Below are positions 26,182 to 34,587 of a stretch of 64,000 nt of DNA, in pieces (the first letter of the stretch is position 1; every line of letters begins with the position of its first letter). The translations under genes were made by a program, and so were the position numbers. The notes under the pieces were generated by a model that saw only the letters and a program-made list of their open reading frames with translations, was not told the origin of the DNA and searched no databases. This stretch comes from Planctomycetaceae bacterium (GTDB lineage Bacteria; Planctomycetota; Planctomycetia; Planctomycetales; Planctomycetaceae). Where the stretch lies: positions 1 to 64,000 of the forward strand of contig JANSXP010000036.1 of NCBI GenBank assembly GCA_024742875.1. The letters are read 5' to 3'.

Positions 26182-27321
26182 ATGAACTTCGAAACTCTGT
26201 GCATTCACACGGGCGTCCACAAAGACACGCAGTACAACAGCGTGATCACGCCCATCTATCCGTCGTCCACGTTTTACTGGAACGATCTGGAAACCAACTC
26301 CGGCTATGACTACACGCGCTCCGGCAATCCCACGCGCGACGCGCTGCAGGAGAATCTGGCCGCGCTGGAGGGGGGCGTCGGCTGCGTGGCCACATCCACG
26401 GGCATGTCGGCCGTGCATTGCGCTATGGCATTGTTCAAACCGGGTGATCACATCATCGCCCCGGCGGATGTTTACGGGGGCACCTTTCGACTGTTCAGTC
26501 AGTATCTCACGGAGAAGGGGCTGACTTTCAGTTTCGTCGACATGACGGATTTGACGGCGGTCCACGAGGCGGTGGAACCGACCACGGCCGGCGTCTGGAT
26601 TGAAACGCCCAGCAATCCGATGATGAAGGTCATTGATCTGGCGGCCGTCGTGGAGATTGCCCGACAGGCCGGCGCGCTGACCATTTGCGACAACACGTTT
26701 TTGTCGCCTTATCTGCAGCGGCCGCTGGACTTTGGCGTGGATGTGGTGATGCACAGCACCACCAAGTACATCAACGGACACTCCGACGTGGTCGGTGGCG
26801 CCGTGATTTCCAAAACTCAGGAGCATGCCGATCGTGTGGCGTGGCTGTGCAACGCGCTGGGACTGGCGTGCTCGCCGTTTGACGCGTGGCTGGTCCTGCG
26901 GGGCGTGAAAACGCTTGGCTGCCGCATGGACGCCCAGCAGGCAAATGCCATGAAAATTGCCCGCTTTCTGGATGAGCATCCGGCCGTGGAACGCGTGTAT
27001 TATCCGGGCCTGGAAAGCCATCCGCAGCACGAACTGGCCAAAACGCAGCAGCAGGGATTTGGAGCGATGCTCAGCTTCGACGTGAAAGCAGGTCGCTCCA
27101 TGGCGGAACGGGTGTGCATGAATTCCCGGCTGTTTGATGTGGCAGAATCGCTGGGCGGAATTGAAAGTCTGATTTCGTTTCCCGTCACGATGAGTCACGC
27201 CTCGATGTCGGCGGAAGGTCGTCAGGCGGCTGGCATCACCGACAAGACGGTGCGTGTTTCTGTCGGTCTTGAGCATTCTGACGATCTCATCGCCGACCTT
27301 TCCCAGGCCCTGGCCTCGTAG
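26182..27321 (+). CDS. Cystathionine gamma-synthase/lyase family PLP enzyme
   Basis: 379 residues, the normal length of the Cys/Met metabolism PLP family. Visible motifs are YDYTRSGNPTRDALQ (phosphate-binding Arg), SGMSA-like TSTGMSAVHCAM, DNTFLSPYLQRP, and STTKYINGHSDVVGG with the PLP lysine at Lys195. The C-terminus has SLGGIESLISFPVTMSHASM and HSDDLIADLSQAL. Members condense homoserine esters with cysteine or cleave cystathionine; the sequence alone does not settle which, and metB, metC-like or a gamma-lyase role are all possible. It is likely monocistronic, or followed by the HAD gene 110 bases downstream. Confidence 0.88.
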   Translation: MNFETLCIHTGVHKDTQYNSVITPIYPSSTFYWNDLETNSGYDYTRSGNPTRDALQENLAALEGGVGCVATSTGMSAVHCAMALFKPGDHIIAPADVYGGTFRLFSQYLTEKGLTFSFVDMTDLTAVHEAVEPTTAGVWIETPSNPMMKVIDLAAVVEIARQAGALTICDNTFLSPYLQRPLDFGVDVVMHSTTKYINGHSDVVGGAVISKTQEHADRVAWLCNALGLACSPFDAWLVLRGVKTLGCRMDAQQANAMKIARFLDEHPAVERVYYPGLESHPQHELAKTQQQGFGAMLSFDVKAGRSMAERVCMNSRLFDVAESLGGIESLISFPVTMSHASMSAEGRQAAGITDKTVRVSVGLEHSDDLIADLSQALAS

Positions 27322-27431
27322 TTCGCCTCACGATTCCATCACCAGCGCCGGGACCTTAAGCTGGTGTCTGCCGGGCATTCATCCTGGAGTCGTCAGCCGG
27401 GCGGGAATTCGAGCGTACCGAATCGCAGCTT

Positions 27432-28388
27432 ATGTCACTTTCACTTGCGGAATATGCCGACGCACTGGCCAGTCGCGACTTGATCTGGCCACGTGTGATG
27501 CCGCCAAAACCCGTGAAAGCGCGGCCTTCCATCAAGCCGCTGCCGGGTGTTCGGGCAGTGCTGTGGGATGTCTACGGCACACTGCTGCGGACTCCGGACG
27601 GCGGCTTTGACCTGTTTCCGGAACCGGAAGTGCGACTGCAGGTCGCGCTGGACAAGACGATCCACGAATTCAATATGTGGAACAGCATGTATCGCAAGCC
27701 CGGTCCGCCGTGGCAGTCGATGATCGGCCAGTACCGTGAGTATGTCGACAGGCTTGCGATGTCGGCCCCGAAACTGTCAGGGGATTACACGGATGTGAAT
27801 CTGACGGTCGTGTGGGCGCAGATCATCAACCGGCTGTTTGATAAGGAATACGCCTACGACGAGGACGCCTATGGCGACATAGGACAGTTCGCGGAAAAGG
27901 TGGCCTATTTTTTTCACTGCAATCTGCAGGCGACCGAAGCACGTCCCGGCGTTTTGCAGGTGATGCAGCGACTGCACGAGGCCGGCATTGTGCAGGGAAT
28001 TGTGGCAGATGGGCAGATCTTTACCAAAGTCCAGTTGCTGCGGGGGTTGATGGAGCAGGGCCTGAGTGTCCCCCTGCCGGAACTGTTGCGGCCGTCACTG
28101 ACCCTGTATTCGTGTCAGATGGGAATCCGCAAACCCAGTCGCTCGCTGTTTCGCTATTCGCTGGAGCAACTCGAGGCCGCCGGACTTTCGGCCGACCAGG
28201 TGCTGCATGTCAGCTGTCGCCTCGAAAACGATCTGGTTCCGGCTCGCAATGAGGGGATGAGAACGGCTTTGCTGGCCTGCGAGAAAACCGGACTTGAGGC
28301 GCCTGCAAATTTGATCAAAGATCCGCAATCCCGGCCCGACCGGTTGCTCACTGATATCAGTCAGATTACATCTGTGGTGTCGGCCTGA
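27432..28388 (+). CDS. HAD-superfamily hydrolase
   Basis: 318 residues. The nucleophile motif is VLWDVYGTLLRT with Asp46; tyrosine at the second acidic position resembles haloacid dehalogenases. A helical cap (about 80-170) contains FNMWNSMYRKPGPPW. Motif II is GIVADGQIF, motif III has the lysine of GIRKPSRSLF, and motif IV is HVSCRLENDLVPARNEGM, in which the usual GDS is replaced by SCR. The substrate cannot be predicted. A first segment of about 40 residues precedes the core. Possibly co-transcribed with the upstream PLP enzyme. Confidence 0.82.
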   Translation: MSLSLAEYADALASRDLIWPRVMPPKPVKARPSIKPLPGVRAVLWDVYGTLLRTPDGGFDLFPEPEVRLQVALDKTIHEFNMWNSMYRKPGPPWQSMIGQYREYVDRLAMSAPKLSGDYTDVNLTVVWAQIINRLFDKEYAYDEDAYGDIGQFAEKVAYFFHCNLQATEARPGVLQVMQRLHEAGIVQGIVADGQIFTKVQLLRGLMEQGLSVPLPELLRPSLTLYSCQMGIRKPSRSLFRYSLEQLEAAGLSADQVLHVSCRLENDLVPARNEGMRTALLACEKTGLEAPANLIKDPQSRPDRLLTDISQITSVVSA

Positions 28389-28544
28389 GCAGCGCCCGGC
28401 GACCGCTTTTCAGCGTCGCTGGATCGTCTCGGTGACAGTCCCTGAGGATTCCAGAGGATCTGAAATGGTCGCCCGGTCTTTTTCAGCGGGAACCAAAGTG
28501 GGAAGCTGGTGGGTTTTGAAGGGATGATTGGCGGGAAGATCGCC

Positions 28545-28589
28545 ATTTCGGAGGCAGCCATTTCGGAGGCAGCCATTTCGGAGGCAGCC
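28545..28589 (+). repeat. 15-bp tandem repeat, three copies
   Basis: Three exact copies of ATTTCGGAGGCAGCC at 28545-28559, 28560-28574 and 28575-28589. The multiple-of-three length keeps every frame open through the array. Confidence 0.93.
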
Positions 28590-28604
28590 ACTGAGGAACA
28601 GCAT

Positions 28605-28630
28605 CGCAGCCACCTTCGCAGCCACCTTCG
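28605..28630 (+). repeat. 12-bp tandem repeat, two copies
   Basis: Two exact copies of CGCAGCCACCTT at 28605-28616 and 28617-28628, followed by CG, sixteen bases after the 15-bp array; both arrays share the GCAGCC core. Confidence 0.85.
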
Positions 28631-28766
28631 AAATACCTTCGGGAATCGTCTCCACAAACTGCACCATCACCCTTTTCACTCCGGGCGTCCGTCCTCTCAG
28701 GACGGTCGGTCACGACAGCCAGTCGATTCAGCACCCAACTGACGAAAGTCCAACGGAAACACATTC

Positions 28767-29267
28767 ATGCCGTCCGAACCTCTTGTTGACATGAACGACT
28801 TCGATTTCGACAACCCCATGTTCGATCTCGATGACATTCGCCGCATCAACCCTCAGCGTCACGAGATGGAGCAACTGACGGGGATTGTGCATGTGGACGA
28901 GCCCACGCATACGATAGTCGGGTTCAAGCAGATCACCGACAAAGAGTTCTGGATCGCCGGTCATATGCCCGGCTTCCCCCTGATGCCCGGCGTGGTGCAG
29001 TGCGAAGCGGCCGCCCAGCTGGGCGGGTTTTACGCTCGCAAATACGATTTGATTGGCGGCGACTATCTGGGTTTTGGGGGGATGGACTCGGTGCGATTTC
29101 GCAAACCCATTCTGCCTGGCTGCCGGCTGGACATGGTGGCTCGCGTGACGCGGGTGCGGGCCAGAAAGCTCGCGCAGTTTCGCTTCCAGGGATTTGTCAG
29201 CGGCACGCTGATGTTTGAAGGCGAAATGCTGGGCGTGACCGTCAACCGTGATCAGGCGATCGACTGA
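28767..29267 (+). CDS. FabZ-like 3-hydroxyacyl-ACP dehydratase (hotdog fold)
   Basis: 166 residues. The catalytic hotdog motif reads AGHMPGFPLMPGVVQCEAAA, with the histidine at residue 66 and the glutamate in the central helix, matching the FabZ pattern GHFPxxPxxPGVxxxEAxAQ. Later strands RFRKPILPGCRLDMVARV and KLAQFRFQGFVSG also fit. FabZ removes water from 3-hydroxyacyl-ACP in fatty acid elongation. The N-terminal 25 residues are acidic and unusual. Several planctomycetes carry more than one such gene, so this may serve a specialised acyl chain. trmB follows closely. Confidence 0.85.
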   Translation: MPSEPLVDMNDFDFDNPMFDLDDIRRINPQRHEMEQLTGIVHVDEPTHTIVGFKQITDKEFWIAGHMPGFPLMPGVVQCEAAAQLGGFYARKYDLIGGDYLGFGGMDSVRFRKPILPGCRLDMVARVTRVRARKLAQFRFQGFVSGTLMFEGEMLGVTVNRDQAID

Positions 29268-29310
29268 TCAACCACCGCCGACAGGCCGACTCTCTTCGGG
29301 TCAGAACACG

Positions 29311-29943
29311 ATGCAGACTGCACCAATCAAGCCACTGAAACCGTACTTTCAGGTCCTCGATGATCTCGATGACTTTGTCGACTGGAAGACGTTCTTTGGC
29401 AACGACAACCCCGTGGAACTGGATATCGGCTGCGGCCGGGGGCTGTACATCTTCAACGCGGCTGTCGCCAATCCTCAGATCAACTATGTGGGGCTGGAGA
29501 TCGACTACCGCGAGGGACGCCGCACGGCCACCCGATTCATGAAACGCGAAATGCCGAACGCCCGCGTAATTGGCGGCGACTGCAAGGTGTTTCTGTCAAA
29601 GATGATCGCCAAAAACTCGGTCAGTGCCGCGCATGTTTACTTCCCGGATCCGTGGTGGAAAAAACGTCATCACAAACGGCGTTTGTTCACGGATGACTTC
29701 TGCGACCTGCTTGCCGACGTGGTGAAACCAGGCGGCTTTGTGCATTCCTGGACCGATGTTATCGAGTATTTTGACATCATCGAGGAACTGATGGACTCCC
29801 ACGACAGCTTCCACACGAAACAAGCGGCCGCCGAACGTGAGGCCCAGCACGACATGGATTATCAGACCAGCTTCGAACGCAAGAAACGTAAACTGGGGCT
29901 GCCCATTTATCGGGGACTGTGGGAACGCAAACCGCTGGTTTAG
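29311..29943 (+). CDS. trmB: tRNA (guanine-N7-)-methyltransferase
   Basis: 210 residues from the ATG at 29311; the frame can also start at a GTG (29248) overlapping the FabZ-like gene. The SAM-binding motif is VELDIGCGRGLYIFNAA. The TrmB signature VYFPDPWWKKRHHKRRLF and the later PGGFVHSWTD are intact, as is YQTSFERKKRKLGLPIYRG near the end. TrmB makes m7G46 in the variable loop of tRNA. It is close behind the FabZ-like gene, so co-transcription is likely. Confidence 0.94.
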   Translation: MQTAPIKPLKPYFQVLDDLDDFVDWKTFFGNDNPVELDIGCGRGLYIFNAAVANPQINYVGLEIDYREGRRTATRFMKREMPNARVIGGDCKVFLSKMIAKNSVSAAHVYFPDPWWKKRHHKRRLFTDDFCDLLADVVKPGGFVHSWTDVIEYFDIIEELMDSHDSFHTKQAAAEREAQHDMDYQTSFERKKRKLGLPIYRGLWERKPLV

Positions 29944-29983
29944 TGTGACAGACGCTCAGCGGGCGGCCGTCGGAAATCAGCGT

Positions 29984-30754
29984 CTAGGCCTGCTGGCTTC
30001 TTTGCACTGTTGGAAGTGACCAGACAGCCAGACTTCGGGTGTCGCTGGGGAAGCACTCCACGATACTGCGGGTGATCATGCGATCGTCGTCGTGCAGTGG
30101 GCTGGCCAGTCCCTCCTGATCGGGAAAACTGTGCCGCAGGCCGGCCAGGATCAGCGACCAGACCTGACTGTTCTCGGACGACAGCCGTTCGTTGCGAAAG
30201 CGGTCCTGAAAGAATTCCTGAGCGCGTGTGCGATCGAACGCATAGTCCCACAGATCGTACTGTGCCATCAGTGAGCAGTTCAGCAGATCGGCCCAGCGTT
30301 CTGAGGCGGCCCGCAGTTTGTCAATGTGCAGCAGCTGCTCGGGGCTGAGGGACTTGTCTTCCATGCAGATGCCCAGTGCTTTGTGGCGTACTGCCATGTG
30401 ACTGCGATAGACGTTGTGCGCCAGTGGCTGAATGCGATTCTCCTGGCGATGCACGTCACACGCGACCAGGATGACCGTCCAGACACGATTGAGCAGATCG
30501 TTGATCAGCACCTGCTCGGCAATGGACAGTGACGGCGGCACACGGGGCGTGAGGCCAAACAGGTGCAGTGGGTCACTGATCGAGACCCCGTTGTCCAGGT
30601 CATTCAGATCACGCATCCAGCGATTGAAACGGTTGCGGCACTGCACATAGTAATCGCCGAGCAGCACATTGGAGATCTGCTCAGGCTGTTCGATCAGCAG
30701 TTTGCTGTGGGCGGAAACGAGAGCTGTCACTTCGACAAGGTAGGCCAGCTTCAC
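29984..30754 (-). CDS. Conserved-looking protein of unknown function
   Basis: 256 residues from a GTG at 30754 (MKLAYLVEVTALVSAHSKLL). The protein is mostly alpha-helical, with no signal peptide or membrane helix. Segments such as YYVQCRNRFNRWMRDLNDLD, HLFGLTPRVPPSLSIAEQVL and LLNCSLMAQYDLWDYAFDRT look like a folded domain rather than a shadow frame. I do not recognise the family. It is convergent with trmB. The ribosome binding site is weak. Confidence 0.75.
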   Translation of the reverse strand: MKLAYLVEVTALVSAHSKLLIEQPEQISNVLLGDYYVQCRNRFNRWMRDLNDLDNGVSISDPLHLFGLTPRVPPSLSIAEQVLINDLLNRVWTVILVACDVHRQENRIQPLAHNVYRSHMAVRHKALGICMEDKSLSPEQLLHIDKLRAASERWADLLNCSLMAQYDLWDYAFDRTRAQEFFQDRFRNERLSSENSQVWSLILAGLRHSFPDQEGLASPLHDDDRMITRSIVECFPSDTRSLAVWSLPTVQRSQQA

Positions 30755-31209
30755 GGGAGACTTTCTGACGATGATGGTCTGTTGGCTGCATAATGAAAAT
30801 GAGGTGCAGCTGTGTGTGGCAAACCTGGTGCCAGAATCTCAACAAAATGGAACGGGCGAAATTCGCGTTCGGGCCAGGATTCCGCGGAATCTGCCATGGC
30901 CGCTTCAAATGACAAATTGTCTGTCCCAGGATTGTCAATGTTGCCTGCTGGCAACATGCCACCGTTAACGTGTTGTCATCGGGCATCATGGAAATGATGC
31001 CGCGAGGCAACGTGCGGGAATCAATTTGATGCCCGCAAGCCACGTTGGTGAAGGCGTACGTGACTGGCCATCATCTGCTGTTGGACGCGGAAATCGTCTC
31101 ACCGCTGACGTGCGGCAGCGAGCCCTGATGCACCAAGAGCTCATGCAGCAAAGTCGTGATTCAGGGCGATTGAAAAGTCGCAGCGCGGATCTGTGACCAC
31201 ACGGGGCTG
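30755..31209. other. Intergenic region with two perfect hairpins
   Basis: A 455-base stretch between two minus-strand genes. ATGTTGCC/GGCAACAT (30938-30945, 30950-30957, loop TGCT) and GGCATCAT/ATGATGCC (30982-30989, 30994-31001, loop GGAA) are both exact 8-bp stems with four-base loops. Neither has a T run. Nothing else was recognised. Confidence 0.6.
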
Positions 31210-31950
31210 TTACGGTGCTTTGGTTTCTGCTTTTTTCTCACTGCTGTCTTTGGCAGCGGGCAGTTTGCGAATTCTGGCTTTGCGAATCCACGTGGTGGAC
31301 TGAAACGTGGACAGTCCCATCGGTTTGGACAGGTCGACTTCAAAACGCACGTCGACTTTTCGGTCCTTTGTCTCCTGCTCCACAATCTGAGCGCCATCCA
31401 GCCAGGCTTCGATCATGTTGTCCGTCACCTTCAGTCGAACCTTGTACCACTGGCCGTTCGTGAAGGCCGTATAACTGGTGGTTTCGTTTTCCGACGCGTC
31501 CATGCCGTCAATGCTGGACAGTCCGCAGACACCGCCCCCCCAGCCGCCCAGAATCAGGCTGCAGCTGGACTTGCGGTAGGGAAACGTGAGACCAACGAAA
31601 AAGTCGTTGCCTTCGGCGCGGGTGGCTTCCAGCTCAATTTCGTAATTGGAGGTCGGCAGGTCTTTGCGGGTGCTGGTGATGCCGGACAGGTCGACGCCCT
31701 GAGAAATCACGACGTTGCCTTTTTCCAGGTAAACTTCGCCTTCGCCGCCGAAGTTGGTGACTTTCCAGCCATCCAGATTTTTGCCGTTGAACAGCGGTTG
31801 CCAGCCGTCGGCATCCCGGGCGCTGTCCGATGATTTCTGCTCCGTCTGCTGTTTCTTCGCGGCCTGTTTGTCGTCGTCGCCAAACGCGGGGGCGAAACTG
31901 CTGCCTGTCAGAAGGAGGGTCAGTACCAGTGAAAGTCCGCGAATCGCCAT
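31210..31950 (-). CDS. DUF1080 (3-keto-disaccharide hydrolase) family protein
   Basis: 246 residues from the ATG at 31950, chosen because GGAG lies seven bases upstream. A signal peptide covers about 1-23 (MAIRGLSLVLTLLLTGSSFA). The domain opens with DGWQPLFNGKNLDGWKV, the standard DUF1080 beginning, and includes NDFFVGLTFPY, WYKVRLKVTDNMIEAWLDG and a C-terminal FQSTTWIRKARIRKLP. This beta-sandwich family is abundant in planctomycetes and includes 3-keto-glycoside hydrolases. The protein is probably secreted or periplasmic; the substrate is unknown. Confidence 0.85.
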   Translation of the reverse strand: MAIRGLSLVLTLLLTGSSFAPAFGDDDKQAAKKQQTEQKSSDSARDADGWQPLFNGKNLDGWKVTNFGGEGEVYLEKGNVVISQGVDLSGITSTRKDLPTSNYEIELEATRAEGNDFFVGLTFPYRKSSCSLILGGWGGGVCGLSSIDGMDASENETTSYTAFTNGQWYKVRLKVTDNMIEAWLDGAQIVEQETKDRKVDVRFEVDLSKPMGLSTFQSTTWIRKARIRKLPAAKDSSEKKAETKAP

Positions 31951-32087
31951 ACCCATGCTCCGGTTAGAAATGTGCTGCCCACCGATGTGTCGTCTCTCGA
32001 TCGTATCGACGCAGCCAATTGTACCGCAACCGCGCTGCACATAAAGCGGCGGCTGCAGATTGGCGAAATCCGCACAGGTGATATGGA

Positions 32088-33983
32088 CTAACTGTCCTGG
32101 GAGAATTCCCAGACGGAGTGATAGGCGCCCACCGCTTCGAACCAGGCCAGCAGTGTCTGGAAGAACTCATCGGCACCCAGCGTTCCGCTGTCGCCGATGA
32201 CAATCAGCTTGCGTCGTGCGCGCGTGAGGGCGACGTTCATGCGGCGGGCATCGGACAGAAAGCCAACTTCTCCCGTGCTGTTGGAGCGGACCGTGCACAT
32301 CACGACCGCCTCTTTTTCCCGCCCCTGAAACCCGTCCACGGTGTCGATTTCCAGATGGTCGAATTCACAGTTCTGTCGCAGCCAGCGAACCTGCGCGGCG
32401 TAGGGCGCGATCACGGCGATATCGCGGGGTGACAGTCCGGCTTCGCACAGCTGCGTGACCTGCGCTAGCACGAGACGCCCTTCTTCGGGGTTGCGTTTGC
32501 TCAGTCCCTGCGGCTCCAGTTCTTCCTCCCAGCCCGCACCGGCGGTGTCGATAAACACGACGGGCTCATCCAGTGCGTCGTCCCGGATGGCAGGCAGATC
32601 CGACAATCGATGCTCGGCGACGGACGTGTCCGCCAGCAGCTGTCCGTCATAAAAGTGGTCCGACGAAAATCGCATGATGGATTCATGCATGCGATACTGT
32701 GTGGTGAGCAGTCGGGTGGCTCTCTCGCCATAATGCTCCACCAGTCTCTGCATCAGACTGATTGCGTAGCCTTCGGCGGCGGCCTCCTGTGACAAAATGG
32801 TGGGCGGCAGCTGACAGTGATCGCCCGCCAGCACAACGCGGTCGGCAAATTTCAGCGGCACCCAGCAGCCAGGCTCCACGCTCTGGCACGCCTCATCAAT
32901 CACCAGAAGATCAAAGCGGCAGTCCTCTACGTGGGTGAAATCAAAACTCGTGGTCGCACAGATGACCGACGCATCGGCGATGACGTCGGCCACCAGGCTG
33001 CGCTCCATCAGCCGTGCGTTGCGGCGCAGTTCGCGGGCTTCCTGTCGCTGCTGATACTTCTGCCCGGGAGCCGGACGGGCACGCGTGAAACGGCTGGCTC
33101 GACGTTCGAGTTGTTCCGCCTCTTTGAGCATGTCCTGAATGACCGAATAGGCGTCATGACGTTCCACCAGTGCATCGAGCGTGCGTTCACGGACTGTTTT
33201 GTGAACGCGGGCCGGGTGTCCCAGGCGAACCACGGGAACACGCTGGTTGACCAGTCGTTCGAGCAGATTGTCGACCGCTGTGTTACTGGGAGCACACGCC
33301 AGCACGCGCTCTCCATTGGCGACTGCCTGACAGATCAGATCCACCACCGTGGTCGTCTTGCCCGTGCCGGGTGGTCCGTGAATGATGGCGATGTCGTTGG
33401 CGGACATCCCAAACGCGACGGCTTCCTGCTGCGATGTGTTCAAAGTGGGCGAGGCGACGACTTTGACCTGACGACCGAATGCGGGCTCTCGCTCATACAG
33501 CAGCAGTTCGCGGAGTTGCCCCGTTCTTCCCGTCACGTTTTCGCACAGATCAATGGCGGCTCGCTGCCGCTTGCGGGTCACTTCATCCGGAGACATATCC
33601 ACCCGAAACACGTCGCCTTCCGGCCACTGCTCCAGGGCGACCTCCAGACTGTCGGCTCTGCGTCCGCTGACGACAGCCGGTACCGAGCCGCATTCGTCGC
33701 TGGACAGAATGACAGGGCTGCCGGGTTTGAAGCGGTGCCACGGCAGACGGTCCACCTGTTTGCGTTTCTGCAGTGTGAGCAGATAACGACCGCCCAGACC
33801 GACGGTGTGGGTGCGAATGACCAGATCGAGCAGCGTCTCTCCGCCTTTTTCGGCATCGGCCGTGGATTGCAGACGGCGTCGCTCTTCCAAACGCTGGCGC
33901 TCCGCTTCGCCCTCCATGTCCAGCCAGCGACGGAGGTTGTCAAAGTGCTGGTGGGCCAGCAGGGCATCAAATTTTTCGCTCAT
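32088..33983 (-). CDS. Superfamily 1 (UPF1/IGHMBP2-like) helicase
   Basis: 631 residues. Walker A is IIHGPPGTGKTTTVVDLI (about 198-215), motif Ia is LACAPSNTAVDNLLERL, Walker B is LLVIDEACQSVEPG, motif III is VVLAGDHCQLPPTI, and later motifs are TTQYRMHESIMRF, TVDGFQGREKEAVVM and RRMNVALTRARRKL. An N-terminal barrel-like region (about 40-165) precedes them, as in SMUBP-2. All helicase motifs are intact. Such proteins unwind DNA or RNA 5' to 3'; the cellular role in bacteria is unclear. Gene stands alone on the minus strand. Confidence 0.92.
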   Translation of the reverse strand: MSEKFDALLAHQHFDNLRRWLDMEGEAERQRLEERRRLQSTADAEKGGETLLDLVIRTHTVGLGGRYLLTLQKRKQVDRLPWHRFKPGSPVILSSDECGSVPAVVSGRRADSLEVALEQWPEGDVFRVDMSPDEVTRKRQRAAIDLCENVTGRTGQLRELLLYEREPAFGRQVKVVASPTLNTSQQEAVAFGMSANDIAIIHGPPGTGKTTTVVDLICQAVANGERVLACAPSNTAVDNLLERLVNQRVPVVRLGHPARVHKTVRERTLDALVERHDAYSVIQDMLKEAEQLERRASRFTRARPAPGQKYQQRQEARELRRNARLMERSLVADVIADASVICATTSFDFTHVEDCRFDLLVIDEACQSVEPGCWVPLKFADRVVLAGDHCQLPPTILSQEAAAEGYAISLMQRLVEHYGERATRLLTTQYRMHESIMRFSSDHFYDGQLLADTSVAEHRLSDLPAIRDDALDEPVVFIDTAGAGWEEELEPQGLSKRNPEEGRLVLAQVTQLCEAGLSPRDIAVIAPYAAQVRWLRQNCEFDHLEIDTVDGFQGREKEAVVMCTVRSNSTGEVGFLSDARRMNVALTRARRKLIVIGDSGTLGADEFFQTLLAWFEAVGAYHSVWEFSQDS

Positions 33984-34075
33984 CGCCGCAGGATAGTCTC
34001 AAGGGTGTCCCGTGGAAGTCTGCTGTGCGGTAGAATCACAGGAACTGCCCATTCCCTCCCTGCCGGCCGACTGTC

Positions 34076-34498
34076 ATGCGAGAACTGAATCCCGAACGAC
34101 TGTGGATTGGCAATGCGGGCGACAGTCGGCAGCCCCGGATCCTGTTCGAAACGGGCATTCAGGCGGTCGTCAGCGTGGCCATGGAAGAGCCGGTTCCGCA
34201 GCTGCCGGCCGAGTTTATTGTGGTTCGTATTCCGCTGTACGATGGCGAAGGCAACGCCGCACAGACGCTGCGCCTGGCGATCGATACAGTTGCCGCCCTT
34301 GTGCAGTCGCGCACGCCTACTCTGCTGACGTGTTCGGCTGGCCTTTCACGCTCACCGCTGGTGGCGGCGTACGCTCTGTCGAAGGTCACCGGCACTCCCC
34401 CGCTGGAACTGGTTCGCGTCTGGACACAGACCGCCCGTTTCGATCTGCATCCGCTGCTGCTGCGAGATCTGCAGTCGCTGTCTGGAGCCGCAGGATGA
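34076..34498 (+). CDS. Dual-specificity phosphatase-like protein
   Basis: 140 residues. The fold is indicated by ILFETGIQAVVSVAMEEPVP followed by FIVVRIPLYDGEG and the P-loop LLTCSAGLSRSPLVAAYAL. Cys86 and Arg92 form the CX5R active site. The histidine that normally precedes the cysteine is threonine here. Proteins of this type dephosphorylate phosphotyrosine or phosphoserine; activity with the altered P-loop is uncertain. The gene lies between the divergent helicase gene and the sulfatase, 89 bases before the latter. Confidence 0.75.
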   Translation: MRELNPERLWIGNAGDSRQPRILFETGIQAVVSVAMEEPVPQLPAEFIVVRIPLYDGEGNAAQTLRLAIDTVAALVQSRTPTLLTCSAGLSRSPLVAAYALSKVTGTPPLELVRVWTQTARFDLHPLLLRDLQSLSGAAG

Positions 34499-34587
34499 GT
34501 GGCCTGCCGTCACCTGACTTGTTTGTCTTTGCCGTTGAGGCGAAGATGACCGGCGACAGATTTCAGTTTGCTGGCGGGTGAGAATTT

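Larger units (their letters stand above)
28389..28766. other. Repeat-bearing intergenic region
   Basis: A 378-base stretch between the HAD and FabZ-like genes. It contains two short tandem arrays, listed next. Open frames across it owe their length to the in-phase repeats and have no family resemblance. Confidence 0.55.

Noticed and set aside
26152-27276. 374-residue open frame antisense to the PLP enzyme
   Set aside because: The PLP enzyme has all its family motifs; the reverse frame has none.
28361-28679. Minus-strand frames with repeated MAASE- or WLPPK-type units
   Set aside because: Their length and repetitive look come from the in-phase 15-bp tandem repeat, and the flanks have no family resemblance.
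32817-34088. 423-residue open frame antisense to the SF1 helicase
   Set aside because: All helicase motifs are intact on the opposite strand; this frame has no recognisable domain.
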